A DNA stretch of 64,000 bases from the NCBI GenBank assembly GCA_964605705.1, contig CAZSDW010000007.1, positions 1-64,000 of the forward strand, read 5' to 3'. The notes under the pieces are model-generated. The model saw nothing but the letters and a program-made list of their open reading frames with translations. It ran no database searches and had not been told where the DNA came from. Position numbers and translations under genes: made by a program. This document shows positions 16,120 through 26,194 of the stretch, piece after piece. This DNA comes from CAZSDW01 sp964605705. GTDB taxonomy: Bacteria; Fidelibacterota; UBA2242. Positions within the stretch are counted from its first letter, which is position 1. Every line of letters starts with the position of its first letter.

Positions 16120-18591
16120 TTATTCGAAACCGCCGCCATTTTCTTCTTCGAAATCACTACCATTTTCCTGATTTTGACCATTTCGTTCCCGTTCGGTTTT
16201 GTAGTTATTGATGTTATAGGTCAGGGTGAAGGATAACATCCGCGGTTGACGTTCGAATTTCATATAGGAGTAAAAATTAGGACCTTCATTTTTATGGTAG
16301 TGGGATGCAGTTCCGAATAGATCACGTATTTGCAATGTTGCTGAGAATTTTCGATCCATAAAATCCTGTTTAAATGCCAGGTTTGTGAAGAACATTCCAC
16401 CATCTTTACCCTGAGCGCTGACAGTCGGACTGGAATAATTAGCGCTGAATTGAATTCGTGTGGATTTACTGGCTCGGAACGTGTTGTTTAATCTGACACT
16501 CCAGTTGAAGCTGTTTTCATCAAAAGGTTCTCCGTAAAGGATCCCTTTAACCCGATAATTATAGATATTACCCATCAGGTTCATATTCCACCATTGTACC
16601 GGAAACAAGGTAAGCATCGTTTCGGTTCCGAAAGCATAATCCTTGCCAATATTATCAAAAGTATGTAAATAAACACCATCTTCATAATTGTACAGGGTCT
16701 GAACCCTTTCGATTTTATTATGCGTGACACGATAATAAGCCTCAAGGGAAAAGAGGGATTTACCAAACGTTTTCTGGTAACCGCCTTCGTAGGAGTCGAT
16801 ATACTCGGGTTTTAAATTGGGATTTCCCTGGCGGACATTGTACGCATCCATCCAGGATTTAAACGGTTCCAAAAACCAGCCCCTGACCCGATCAATCCGG
16901 CGGGTGTAACTCGCCATCAGCTGTTGCCCGTTGTTGAAAGAATAGGAAGTGTGCAGCGTCGGATAAATGTCCCAGTCTTTAAACGAGAAAGTGCTATCGA
17001 CACCGCTCATTTCAATATGCTGGAAGGTGTATTCGCCCCGCAAACCGCCCTGATAACCGAAATTGCCGATTTTACCTGAATAGATCAGATAGGTTGATTG
17101 AATTGCACGGGTGTATTCAGTGTTTCGGTAGTAATTCAAATCCGGAATATAGGCATTGCTATCAGCATTCCAGGAATCCATTGTGTTATCATCTTCTGAC
17201 AGGCTGTATCGCGATTGATAACCGGCTTCGATTTTATTGTCATCCTGTAAGGGCAGGACATAATCAAGGTTGTAGCGGATTCGGTTACCCGGTCCTGCTT
17301 CAGTTGAACTATTTCCGAAATATAACATGTCGTTTTCATCAAACTGCTCAGTGAGCGATTCTTCGCTCATGTCGCGTCGGCTCACATCGACCTGTGTACT
17401 AAGTTCGTGACCTTCTTTTCTGAATTTATGCCGATAATCCAGGTTTAATGAATAAAAGTCCCCGCTCCGATCGGATGTATTTTTACTGGTATAGTCAAGC
17501 GTGTCCAAACCGGGATCAGTCCAGATCAAGTAGTCCATTTTTGAGTCACGACCACCACCACGACTGCCATATCGAAAACTAAACCGTAATAAGTCGGCAG
17601 ATGTCAGATTCATATCCAGTCCGCCGCGGAGTCCCATGGATTTTCCGCCCCATTCGGAGTCGCCGTAGGTATTGTTGAAAGATGTTGTATCACCATAATA
17701 GGTGCGCTTCTTACTTGTCATATTACCGGGCATGTTCCGATAACCGTAGTCAGCACCCACAAAATAGCCTATCTTTTTTTTCTGGACATTTAACAGAAAA
17801 TCAAAACCATAATTTCCAAAGGTTCCGGCGCTGGCATTAACCAGCCCGGCACAACCGGATTTTTCGGTTTTTTTGGTAATAATATTGATGATTCCGGCAA
17901 CGCCGTCGGGATCATATTTTGCCGAAGGATTTGTGACAATTTCGATATTTTCAATTGAACTTGCCGGGATTGTCTGAAGAGCATCGTTGGGATCCAGAAC
18001 CGAAGGTCTTCCGTCAATCAGCAGATTGAAACTGCCGCTGCCGCGCAGGCTGACGTTGCCTTCGATATCCACAGTCACTGAAGGAACATTTTCAAGCACA
18101 TCCACAGCAGTACCGGAGAGCGACGTAAACTGTTTGCTGACATTGATGACCTTTTTATCAATTTGAAACTCGATGATCGGTTTTTCACCGAATACTTCCA
18201 CACTGCTCATGGCAAGAATATCGGGAGTGATTTCAATTCGTCCAAGATCAAGTTCAGGATCATTGGGTCGGATAGAAATACTATCGATACTGAATGCATC
18301 AAATCCGATGAATTTGATTTCCAGGATGTATAAACCCGGTCGGAGATCTGTCAGAATAAACAATCCCTCTGAGTCGGTAATTGTTCCGGTGATCTGTTCC
18401 TGAGTTCGTTTGCTGTACAAGACAACATTGGCGTACTCAACCGGTCTATCATGCTTCGAATCAATGACGAATCCTTTGATGGATCCCGGCGCCATTAATG
18501 GTCCCGGAGCTGCCTGAGCGAATGCCGGAACCAGGTAGCCAAAGAAAATAACCAAATAGCTGATTATCAATTTATATCTGAAATTTTGCAT
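16120..18591 (-). CDS. TonB-dependent receptor-like outer membrane protein
   Basis: 823 residues from the ATG at 18591, which has GAGAGG upstream; the 18621 start lacks one. Signal peptide (LIISYLVIFFGYLVPAFAQA), a carboxypeptidase-regulatory-like beta domain (~40-115: SIKGFVIDSKHDRPVEYANV, GLYILEIKFIGFD), a plug domain (~140-240: DVLENVPSVTVDIEGNVSLRG, LIDGRPSVL, SIENIEIVTNPSAKYDPDG), then a long beta-barrel. This layout is typical of FCB-group receptors. The last ~30 residues are Asn/Gly/Glu-rich. Substrate unknown; no SusD-like partner is nearby. It stands alone downstream of the DUF362 group. Confidence 0.9.
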   Translation of the reverse strand: MQNFRYKLIISYLVIFFGYLVPAFAQAAPGPLMAPGSIKGFVIDSKHDRPVEYANVVLYSKRTQEQITGTITDSEGLFILTDLRPGLYILEIKFIGFDAFSIDSISIRPNDPELDLGRIEITPDILAMSSVEVFGEKPIIEFQIDKKVINVSKQFTSLSGTAVDVLENVPSVTVDIEGNVSLRGSGSFNLLIDGRPSVLDPNDALQTIPASSIENIEIVTNPSAKYDPDGVAGIINIITKKTEKSGCAGLVNASAGTFGNYGFDFLLNVQKKKIGYFVGADYGYRNMPGNMTSKKRTYYGDTTSFNNTYGDSEWGGKSMGLRGGLDMNLTSADLLRFSFRYGSRGGGRDSKMDYLIWTDPGLDTLDYTSKNTSDRSGDFYSLNLDYRHKFRKEGHELSTQVDVSRRDMSEESLTEQFDENDMLYFGNSSTEAGPGNRIRYNLDYVLPLQDDNKIEAGYQSRYSLSEDDNTMDSWNADSNAYIPDLNYYRNTEYTRAIQSTYLIYSGKIGNFGYQGGLRGEYTFQHIEMSGVDSTFSFKDWDIYPTLHTSYSFNNGQQLMASYTRRIDRVRGWFLEPFKSWMDAYNVRQGNPNLKPEYIDSYEGGYQKTFGKSLFSLEAYYRVTHNKIERVQTLYNYEDGVYLHTFDNIGKDYAFGTETMLTLFPVQWWNMNLMGNIYNYRVKGILYGEPFDENSFNWSVRLNNTFRASKSTRIQFSANYSSPTVSAQGKDGGMFFTNLAFKQDFMDRKFSATLQIRDLFGTASHYHKNEGPNFYSYMKFERQPRMLSFTLTYNINNYKTERERNGQNQENGSDFEEENGGGFE

Positions 18592-18800
18592 TAATATCCT
18601 CTCTATATTTAGAAAAACCAATTCGGAATTCTATCGACAGTTTACAAATTAATCCATTGATATTGACACTGTATAAATTTTTCCGTTACACTAATCCTGA
18701 AATCATTTTTCAAATCACTTGGATGACTGTTATCATTGAAAAGTTAAAACTCCCGATAGAATAAATCCACCAGGAGTCTTTTGGTAATTGATGCAGTAAT

Positions 18801-20780
18801 TTATTTCAATAACATCATTTTTCGGGTTTGAACCTGTCCATCGACATTCAACTGGCAATAATAGACGCCACTTGGGAAACTGCCGGCATCCCAACGGTAG
18901 CGATATTGACCGGTATGCAGGTTTCCAGAAACCAGTTCAGCCACTTCCTGACCGGTCGTATTAAAAATATTCAGTGTTACCCGGCTGGCTTTTTCGATCT
19001 GAAATTCAATTGTTGTGCTTGGATTAAAGGGATTCGGATAATTCTGTTTCAGGTTGAATGATTCGGCAACTGTGACAGGTGTGGCATCGATTGCCGAAGC
19101 GCCTTCAAATTCGATCAATTCTATACCGTCACCGGTTCCTAAATTACGGGAGTATTTACGATTATCGACATTATCCCAATGTTCATGGACACCCAGACTG
19201 CCGATAACAGTGCCATCATCTTCCGGATCGTACTCAATTCCTTCGGGCCACCAACTGGAATCGGCTGCCTGATGGAGGTAATCATCGATTCCAGCCCACT
19301 GAACATAGGTATAGCGCGGTGGATCGACCGTAAGATCTTCCTCGGTAAATTCCATCTGTAAAATATCAAGGCAGACGGATTCAATGGCGACCGGGTCCAG
19401 TGAAAACATCATGGATGAGCACCAGTCATTATTAAACGGTGCTGATTGAAATTTCTGAGGTGGCTGATGTTCGTAAGAAGTTGACCACAACGCATCCATC
19501 ACAAACAGGATGGTTTTGCCACCTAAATTCTTGCTGCCCATCAAATCAACCAATACACGATACATGTGATAATCCGTTCGCAAAGGAGGGGTATTGTCGG
19601 GATTCATTAATCCTTTATGTAATTGCCAGGAGCCGCTCGTAGTATTCGATCCGAAGTGATTTTTCGCGAAGAAGGTAACACCTGCCCAGCGATGACCTTT
19701 CATGGATGGTATATTGAGCAAATAATCGGCATCCAGCATTGCCGTAAATAAGCGGTGACTGGAACCACTGAGATCATTCATTACGGTTCCGCGGTCAGAA
19801 TATTTGACTCCTATGCCGCCGGCGGTGAGTCTGGTTCTACCGGGGATATTGCGTTTTGAGACATAGTTAATATTTGGAAATTCGGCATGAAACTTATTAT
19901 ATAGGTGATTCCAGATATCAGCCATGGGATCGCCGACAAAGATATTTTCCTGGGGAACGCCGGCTTCATTAACCAGTTGTCTCAACATTGACAGAATTGT
20001 TTGAGGACTAGTGTCGAATTCAATACCAATATTCGAAGGCATTTCTCCGGTCGGAGCAGCACCGCTCCAGGCGGTAACGGCATTGATTTTAATAAAAATG
20101 GTTTCACTACTGGAATATCCAACATCGCCTTTGCCATGATTCGAATTATAATATTTGAAAATTGCATCCCAGGCAGCCGGAAGGGTTTCGGCGCCCGTCA
20201 ATTCCAGGAGTCCTTTTCGGTACATCTGATCGACAACGTTCTGGTCAGTGTTTTTTTCCAGCCAGTAAGCATCGTCATGATCGCTGTTGGTACAATTTTC
20301 ATTGGTTGCATTGGGATCATGAATCCAGACGACTCGTCCGGGATAAATACCTTTGGCTTCACCAATCGGTTGATTTGGTCCCAGAGGATCGTTGAATCTT
20401 GCGGCAGATTCGACTTTTGCAAAAATTGGCAAAGATGAGTTGAAAACAACAAATCCTGTCGAAGCAACAAGCAGTACTGTAAACAGAAGAACGTATTGTA
20501 AACGACGTTGCTGCAAGGCATTACGGGCTTTTTTAAATGAAAATAACGAGACCAGACCACCAACTAAATAGGCAATGAAAGTACTCGCTAAAGGGGCAGC
20601 GACTTTCATACAGGGATAGCTTGCCCGGGTCGGCTTTGGAATAATGCGTAACAGCATCCAGATGGTAGAAAGTAATCCGATGATCGGCAGAACTAGTCGC
20701 GGAAAAAGCGGATGTCTCAATGGAGACTGTCTTTCATTTACTGTTCCATTATCTAAATGATTCTCTTGGCTGGTTTTCAT
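18801..20780 (-). CDS. DUF362 protein with N-terminal membrane segments and type IX secretion tail (copy 1)
   Basis: 659 residues. N-terminus has three hydrophobic segments (about 28-48, 61-83, 94-115) around a conserved PTRASYPCMKVAAPLAS. The middle carries DUF362-like motifs: SDRGTVMNDLSG, DADYLLNIPSMKGHRWAGVT, FFAKNHFGSN, FSLDPVAIESV. The last ~85 residues are a type IX sorting domain: NYPNPFNPSTTIEF, GQEVAEL, SGVYYCQL, RKMMLLK. Paralogous to the gene at 22301. DUF362 proteins are poorly characterised and sometimes iron-sulfur associated, but no ferredoxin CxxCxxC motif is seen. Function unknown. Confidence 0.8.
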   Translation of the reverse strand: MKTSQENHLDNGTVNERQSPLRHPLFPRLVLPIIGLLSTIWMLLRIIPKPTRASYPCMKVAAPLASTFIAYLVGGLVSLFSFKKARNALQQRRLQYVLLFTVLLVASTGFVVFNSSLPIFAKVESAARFNDPLGPNQPIGEAKGIYPGRVVWIHDPNATNENCTNSDHDDAYWLEKNTDQNVVDQMYRKGLLELTGAETLPAAWDAIFKYYNSNHGKGDVGYSSSETIFIKINAVTAWSGAAPTGEMPSNIGIEFDTSPQTILSMLRQLVNEAGVPQENIFVGDPMADIWNHLYNKFHAEFPNINYVSKRNIPGRTRLTAGGIGVKYSDRGTVMNDLSGSSHRLFTAMLDADYLLNIPSMKGHRWAGVTFFAKNHFGSNTTSGSWQLHKGLMNPDNTPPLRTDYHMYRVLVDLMGSKNLGGKTILFVMDALWSTSYEHQPPQKFQSAPFNNDWCSSMMFSLDPVAIESVCLDILQMEFTEEDLTVDPPRYTYVQWAGIDDYLHQAADSSWWPEGIEYDPEDDGTVIGSLGVHEHWDNVDNRKYSRNLGTGDGIELIEFEGASAIDATPVTVAESFNLKQNYPNPFNPSTTIEFQIEKASRVTLNIFNTTGQEVAELVSGNLHTGQYRYRWDAGSFPSGVYYCQLNVDGQVQTRKMMLLK

Positions 20781-20912
20781 GAAAACTCCTTTTGCGGATA
20801 TATTTTTAATCTCAAAAAAATGAACATTGCTAAGAACTATTTTACAATTAATATTGCTAAAATCAAACGGTACGATGAATTAAGTAATTTAACGACGCGG
20901 AAATGGTTTAAT

Positions 20913-22274
20913 CTATTTTATCAGCAGCATTTTTACACAATCGGAAATTTGGGAATCAATAATATTCAGGCGCGCAAAGTAGATACCGGCAGGGACAGTT
21001 CTGCCAAATTGATCTTTGCCATCCCAGAAAATACGGTAGTAATCAGGAGATTGCATCTCATCTATCAGCTGTGTTATTTTTTTACCGGAGAGATCGTATA
21101 TCGACAGTTGCACCCGGTTTCTTGAGCCGAGATAGTACAGAATAACCGTCGATGCATTGAACGGATTCGGATAATTTGAAACCAGCCGGCTTTTTGCTGG
21201 AAGTGTTCTGGGAGTACCGATGGCATTGATATTAGAATAATGGCTGACACCAGCTTCTGTTGCAAACCAGATTGATCCGTCAGTATCGACCGCTACGTCA
21301 TTGACAGCATTATTGACAAGTCCGTCGGCTTCCGTAAAACTGCTAATTTGCATATTCAGGATATTTGAAGCGCCTCCTTTGGTGCCAACCCAGATACTGC
21401 CATCGCTGCCCTCTGCGAGGGATGTTACGGAATTATCGGCTAAACCCTGCACGGATAAATAGTAAGTCCAAAGCTCCTTGGTTTCGGTGCTATCGTGTTC
21501 AAAAACGCCGTAAGTCGTACCCACCCAGTGTTTCTGCGGGTGGATAACCTGGATAGCGGTAATCGAATCGTTCCACATGTAGGTCCAGTCAGCCGTGTAG
21601 GGAGAGGCGGATGTGATTGCATCAAGGGGATTCTGGTTTGTATCCGCCAGTGCAGCTGCAAGTTCATTACCGTAATAGCTCACACGCGAGATACCGGAAT
21701 GGGATGTTCCGATATAACGCCAGAGACTGTCCCCGTCGTTATCAATACCGATGCAGACAATATCGTTGTTTACGAGCATACTGTTTTCTTTCGTCAGGTC
21801 AGCCCAGCTGTGACCGTCGAAAATAGAGACGCCGTTGTCGGTGGCAATCCATTTAACATGGTTACTGTCAACTTCGACTGCTCGGACATGATTGCTGAGA
21901 ATTGGGCGATTATCGTTGCGATAGGGCGTGGCAAAGGTATAAGCATCGACAGCCAGAATACTCAGTCCATTTTCGGTTCCGATCCAGATTTCCGGTCCGT
22001 TGTTGGTGATTTCGAAAGTAATATCGTTGATGACATTGTCAGCCAGAGTCTGCGTTTCTGAAGTCTTTGTAAAAACCAGCCAATCGGTTCCGTCAAATCG
22101 GGCAAGACCGGCATCAGTCCCGAACCATTTAATACCGGTGGGCTCAATACAAACTGTCAAAATCCGATTGCTTGGCAGTTGACAATTTTCCATTGTATAG
22201 GATGTCCAGGTTTCCGCAAAACCGATTGTAGCAATAACAAAAAGGAATGCAGGAATCAAATAGAATTTTTTCAT
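20913..22274 (-). CDS. secreted two-component-regulator-propeller protein with type IX tail
   Basis: 453 residues. Signal peptide MKKFYLIPAFLFVIATIGFA. Repeated propeller-like blades with the pattern (I/V)W(I/F)GT...G(L/V)(S/A)...: GIKWFGTDAGLARFDG, EIWIGTENGLSIL, VKWIATDNGVSIFDG, SIWVGTKGGASNI, SIWFATEAGVSHY. The end is a type IX sorting tail: NYPNPFNASTVILY, AGIYFARLN, CVKMLLIK. It lies between two DUF362 paralogues on the same strand, so the three may form one unit. It lacks kinase or DNA-binding parts, so it is a secreted propeller and not a regulator. Confidence 0.85.
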   Translation of the reverse strand: MKKFYLIPAFLFVIATIGFAETWTSYTMENCQLPSNRILTVCIEPTGIKWFGTDAGLARFDGTDWLVFTKTSETQTLADNVINDITFEITNNGPEIWIGTENGLSILAVDAYTFATPYRNDNRPILSNHVRAVEVDSNHVKWIATDNGVSIFDGHSWADLTKENSMLVNNDIVCIGIDNDGDSLWRYIGTSHSGISRVSYYGNELAAALADTNQNPLDAITSASPYTADWTYMWNDSITAIQVIHPQKHWVGTTYGVFEHDSTETKELWTYYLSVQGLADNSVTSLAEGSDGSIWVGTKGGASNILNMQISSFTEADGLVNNAVNDVAVDTDGSIWFATEAGVSHYSNINAIGTPRTLPAKSRLVSNYPNPFNASTVILYYLGSRNRVQLSIYDLSGKKITQLIDEMQSPDYYRIFWDGKDQFGRTVPAGIYFARLNIIDSQISDCVKMLLIK

Positions 22275-22300
22275 ATTGTTTTTATTTTCCGGCTAATCGT

Positions 22301-24367
22301 TTATCTAATTAACATCATTTGCCCGGTTTTACTGGATTCCCAGTCACTGCCGGTAATTTTGAATTGATAGAAATAGATACCGGCTGCTGCCGTGGCGTTG
22401 TTACTCATTAGACCATTCCATGTCACAGTATGGTAACCTCTGTGTTGATATTCATTGGCTAACGTCTGAATTGAATGTCCCTGAATATCATAAATCGTAA
22501 GCATAACCTGGGCTTGTTGGTCTAGTGAATAACGAATCGTGGTTTCAGGATTGAATGGATTGGGGTAGTTCCCGAGTAATTGAAAATGACCGGGTAATTC
22601 AGCAACAGCTTTCTCATCAACTTTGCTGACGGAAACGATCTTAACCAGCTCAATGCCATCACCAGTGCCAAGATTACGAGTATAACTCATATCCTCAGGA
22701 TTGTTCCAATGTTCATGCACACCGAGACTTCCGATGATTGTGCCATCCTCTTCAGGATCATATTGAATCCCCTCGGGCCAGTAATCAGAATCGGCTGCCT
22801 GATGAAGGTAATCATCAACCCCGCCCATCTGGACCCAGGAGTAAGGCGTGCTTTCAGTATATTCAGTTCTTAGAAAATCGTAAGCGACAGATTCGATCGC
22901 TACCGGGTCCTGAGAAACGAAGAGGGAGGAGGTCCAGTCTCCATTAAAAGGAGGCATTTCCCATTTCGTTGGTGGATAAGAGGCTTCCGGACCTGAATAG
23001 AGTGCATCCATTATGAAAATTAAATTTTTTTTACCAGTCATTTCATGACCCATAAAATCGACCTGGACACGGTAAAGACCATAGTTTTGCCGGCAGGCGT
23101 CGTTTTCGGAAGGATTGACGAGACCACTATGCAGATGGGAAGCATCAAAACGACCATGTGAGCCGAAATGGTTTTTTGCAAACAACGTAACACCGGCGCG
23201 CTTATGACCTTTCATTGTCGGCAAATTGATCAGGTATTCGCAGTCCTGGAGAATTGTCGCCAACCGGTCGTTATCTGTCGGTGGTCCAAAGAAAGGATCA
23301 TCCCAGGTACCTTCGTGCATAACGGTACCACGGTCCGAATATTCGATGACAGGATCTGTTGTATAAGTAACCCTGGTCCGGTTTTTAGTTGAGCCGTAAG
23401 TATGATCCAGGTATACGACATCGGGGAATTCGCCATGTAGTAAATCGTAACTATGTTTGTAAATTGTTTTCAAGGGATCACCTACATAAATATCCGTCTG
23501 GGCTACGCCAACAACATTTACCAATTGCCGCAAGACTGAAAGAACCAGGTGTGGATTCGTTTCAGCGACACCGTAATAACTATTATCAACGATGGAAAAA
23601 TCAGAGTTGTCGAAGTTGCCTGCCCAGGCGGAAGTCGCATTAATTTTAATAAATATTATTTCCCCCGGCTGATAAGCGACTTCGCCTTTATCTCGGGTAT
23701 TGTTATGAAATTTGAATATCGCATCCCAGGCATCAGTATTACTGGTAGTGCCAGTCAATTCCTGGATTCCATCAGAAAGCATATTATCGATAGCAGACTG
23801 GTTGTTATTTCTTGGAAGAAACCAGCCATCATCACCATCATCGATCTGCCAGTTGTCATTACTCTCATTGGTGCAATTTTCGTTTGTGGCATCGGGATTC
23901 CAAGCCCAGACGACACGTCCGGGAAAAATTCCTTTGGCTTCACCGATTGGATTATTTGCGCCGAGGGGATCATCAAGTCTGTGGATGTTTGCAAAGGTTT
24001 TATCGGGATTGGAAACCAGTGTGACAATACCGGTTAAAAGTGCAATTGCGAGGATAGAAACACCAAACCAGGGTTTGGAAAGAGTAAAGAATTTCCGGGC
24101 TTTTTTAAATGCGAAAATCGAGCTGAAAAAACTCATTATATAGATTAGAAAGCTTGATGCTATGGGGGTTGCTACCTTGATGCAGGGATAAGATACACGG
24201 GTCGGTTTTGGGATGACTCGGAATATAATCCAGAGCAATGCTGCCAATCCAACAATTGGAAATAGTAGAATATTGATGACTGAATTATATTTTACTCCAA
24301 TTAATCGTCCTGTTTTTGGACAGGTGGAAAAAAATTGCTCATGAAATATGGCTGATAATTTCTTCAT
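22301..24367 (-). CDS. DUF362 protein with N-terminal membrane segments and type IX secretion tail (copy 2)
   Basis: 688 residues. Closely parallels copy 1 along its whole length: PTRVSYPCIKVATPIASSF at the N-terminus, GEAKGIFPGRVVWAWNPDAT, YSDRGTVMHEGTWDD, DCEYLINLPTMKGHKRAGVT, LFAKNHFGSHG, VSQDPVAIESV, DDYLHQAADS, GSLGVHEHWNN, and RNLGTGDGIELV. It ends with NYPNPFNPETTIRY and an AGIYFYQFK tail. Start at 24367 heads a divergent 259-base intergenic region shared with the glycosyltransferase operon. Likely a tandem duplication with the propeller gene kept between copies. Confidence 0.8.
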   Translation of the reverse strand: MKKLSAIFHEQFFSTCPKTGRLIGVKYNSVINILLFPIVGLAALLWIIFRVIPKPTRVSYPCIKVATPIASSFLIYIMSFFSSIFAFKKARKFFTLSKPWFGVSILAIALLTGIVTLVSNPDKTFANIHRLDDPLGANNPIGEAKGIFPGRVVWAWNPDATNENCTNESNDNWQIDDGDDGWFLPRNNNQSAIDNMLSDGIQELTGTTSNTDAWDAIFKFHNNTRDKGEVAYQPGEIIFIKINATSAWAGNFDNSDFSIVDNSYYGVAETNPHLVLSVLRQLVNVVGVAQTDIYVGDPLKTIYKHSYDLLHGEFPDVVYLDHTYGSTKNRTRVTYTTDPVIEYSDRGTVMHEGTWDDPFFGPPTDNDRLATILQDCEYLINLPTMKGHKRAGVTLFAKNHFGSHGRFDASHLHSGLVNPSENDACRQNYGLYRVQVDFMGHEMTGKKNLIFIMDALYSGPEASYPPTKWEMPPFNGDWTSSLFVSQDPVAIESVAYDFLRTEYTESTPYSWVQMGGVDDYLHQAADSDYWPEGIQYDPEEDGTIIGSLGVHEHWNNPEDMSYTRNLGTGDGIELVKIVSVSKVDEKAVAELPGHFQLLGNYPNPFNPETTIRYSLDQQAQVMLTIYDIQGHSIQTLANEYQHRGYHTVTWNGLMSNNATAAAGIYFYQFKITGSDWESSKTGQMMLIR

Positions 24368-24626
24368 TATCCTTCTCCATTAATTACTCTATAAAGATAT
24401 AATTATTCATGTAAATACATAGTGGTTTATGTCACAATAGGGTAATCGATTTTTAAAGTCGTTATATTCTTATAATAGAAATATACCGGAGTTATCAAAA
24501 TATGAAAATGATAAAACATTAGAAAAAGTATTAAAAATTTGTTAGTATTGAACAGTGGTTTTTGCTGTTAACTCAATTGAAATATCCAATGGTTTATATA
24601 TTGCAAGACAATAAACGGGAGTCCAT

Positions 24627-26177
24627 ATGAGTCGGCAGGCGACTGAGATCAATTTTACGGCAATAATCCATATAACAGATGCGTGTGACACCGGGCTCCT
24701 GGATTCGGTGTTGAATCAGGGCAAGGACTTGAAAGAAATTATCCTGTTGAATCATACTCAAAACAAACTCCAGGCTGATGATATAAAAACTGTCAAGACG
24801 ACAATTATTGATATCGAGAAAAATAAATTATCCATGCCGTTGAATTTAGCGGTAGCAAATTCGGCTGGTTCCCATATTTTATATATTGATAATATTGACG
24901 CAAAAGTACGCTTGAAGCGCTCATTCCTGCAGACAGTAGTGTTCGCCATTTTAAGGCATCCGAATCTGGGAATGTTTTACAGCGACTATGACTTGATTGA
25001 GAGTGGACAAACCCAATCAATCCGATTGCTAAAACACCATCACGGGCGGTTGAGGGATAACCAGGATTACGGTCGGGTGCTGGTCTTTTCAAAACGTGCC
25101 CTGAATACGGTTGGCAGATTTGACGAATCGATCATCTATAATGTCTTTTATGATATTCGATTGAAATTGTCTGTAAAATATGAAATTGTCCATATTTCCA
25201 ATAAACATTCCGGGGCGCTGTATTATGTTCAGGCAACCGGGAAAAAGCACAATGTATTTGATTACTTGATGGCTGGGAAGGAGGTTCAGCTCGAAGCGGA
25301 GAAAGTACTGAACTCACACCTTCAGCGGATCGGAGCATATCTCAAACCGGGAACATTGATAACCTACCGCCCGGATGATGACCAAACAGAATTTGCTGCT
25401 TCGGTTATCATACCTGTAAACAATCGTCCGGAATTTATCGAATCTGCGCTGACTTCTGTTTTTAAACAAACTGAGCAAAATATCGAGGTGATTGTTGTTG
25501 TCAATGGCGGAATTAAAGATCCGACAAACCGGGAAGTGAGTAAATATCTCCCCGGTGGAATTCACTTTAAAGACACAAATCCGCCGGTACGTCTTGTGAC
25601 TTCTGATATAAATAACATTGGTTTATCCCTTAATCTGGGCATCAGGAAAGCCAGGGGGAAGTATTATGTACAATTGGATAGCGACGACCGCCTGAAACCG
25701 GATGCTGTTGAAAAGGTGGTCAAACTGTTCGAGTCCGACCCGCAGATTGGAATTGTCATTGGTTCCTACGAAGTCTGGCAATTGAAAGAGAACGGAGAGT
25801 TCACCCGGATGGAGGAAATTCCAATAGTAACCCATGCTGAATGGACTGACGATAATGGGCGGAATAATTTACTTCGGATCAATGGCGCCGGTGCGCCCCG
25901 TTGTATCCCGATCAGCATCATCAAAGAAATGGCTTACTTCGGGTTTAATGATGAGCCCTATGTCAGGAATTATGGAGAAGATTATGATATGGTCCTGAAA
26001 ATCAGTGAGAAATATAAAGTCGGTCGCATTTTTGATCCGATTTATGAAGTCGTGCGACATGCGGGCGGAACGGATCACAGCATTGACCAGGAGACAATTG
26101 ACCGGAATGATGAAGCCAAGGATTATATGCGCCTGTTGGCGATTCAGCGCCGAATTCAGCTGAATTTTCAAAAATAG
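24627..26177 (+). CDS. tandem-domain family 2 glycosyltransferase
   Basis: 516 residues. Two GT-A-like halves. The second (from ~255) is a standard family 2 domain: ASVIIPVNNRPEFIESALTS, NNIGLSLNLGIRKARG, and the metal-binding YVQLDSDDRLKPDA (DSDD at 351-354), ending with GEDYDMVLKISEKYKVGRI. The first half (1-~200) keeps the overall pattern (LNLAVANSAGSHILYIDN) but has DNIDA in place of a clear DxD, so it may be inactive. RBS GGGAG upstream. First gene of the presumed cell-wall recycling run; acceptor unknown. Confidence 0.8.
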   Translation: MSRQATEINFTAIIHITDACDTGLLDSVLNQGKDLKEIILLNHTQNKLQADDIKTVKTTIIDIEKNKLSMPLNLAVANSAGSHILYIDNIDAKVRLKRSFLQTVVFAILRHPNLGMFYSDYDLIESGQTQSIRLLKHHHGRLRDNQDYGRVLVFSKRALNTVGRFDESIIYNVFYDIRLKLSVKYEIVHISNKHSGALYYVQATGKKHNVFDYLMAGKEVQLEAEKVLNSHLQRIGAYLKPGTLITYRPDDDQTEFAASVIIPVNNRPEFIESALTSVFKQTEQNIEVIVVVNGGIKDPTNREVSKYLPGGIHFKDTNPPVRLVTSDINNIGLSLNLGIRKARGKYYVQLDSDDRLKPDAVEKVVKLFESDPQIGIVIGSYEVWQLKENGEFTRMEEIPIVTHAEWTDDNGRNNLLRINGAGAPRCIPISIIKEMAYFGFNDEPYVRNYGEDYDMVLKISEKYKVGRIFDPIYEVVRHAGGTDHSIDQETIDRNDEAKDYMRLLAIQRRIQLNFQK

Positions 26178-26194
26178 AATAATTATTTTTTAAA

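Noticed and set aside
24368..24626. Clear divergent promoters between DUF362 copy 2 and the glycosyltransferase
   Set aside because: AT-rich, with several weak TATATT-like matches; no pair is convincing.
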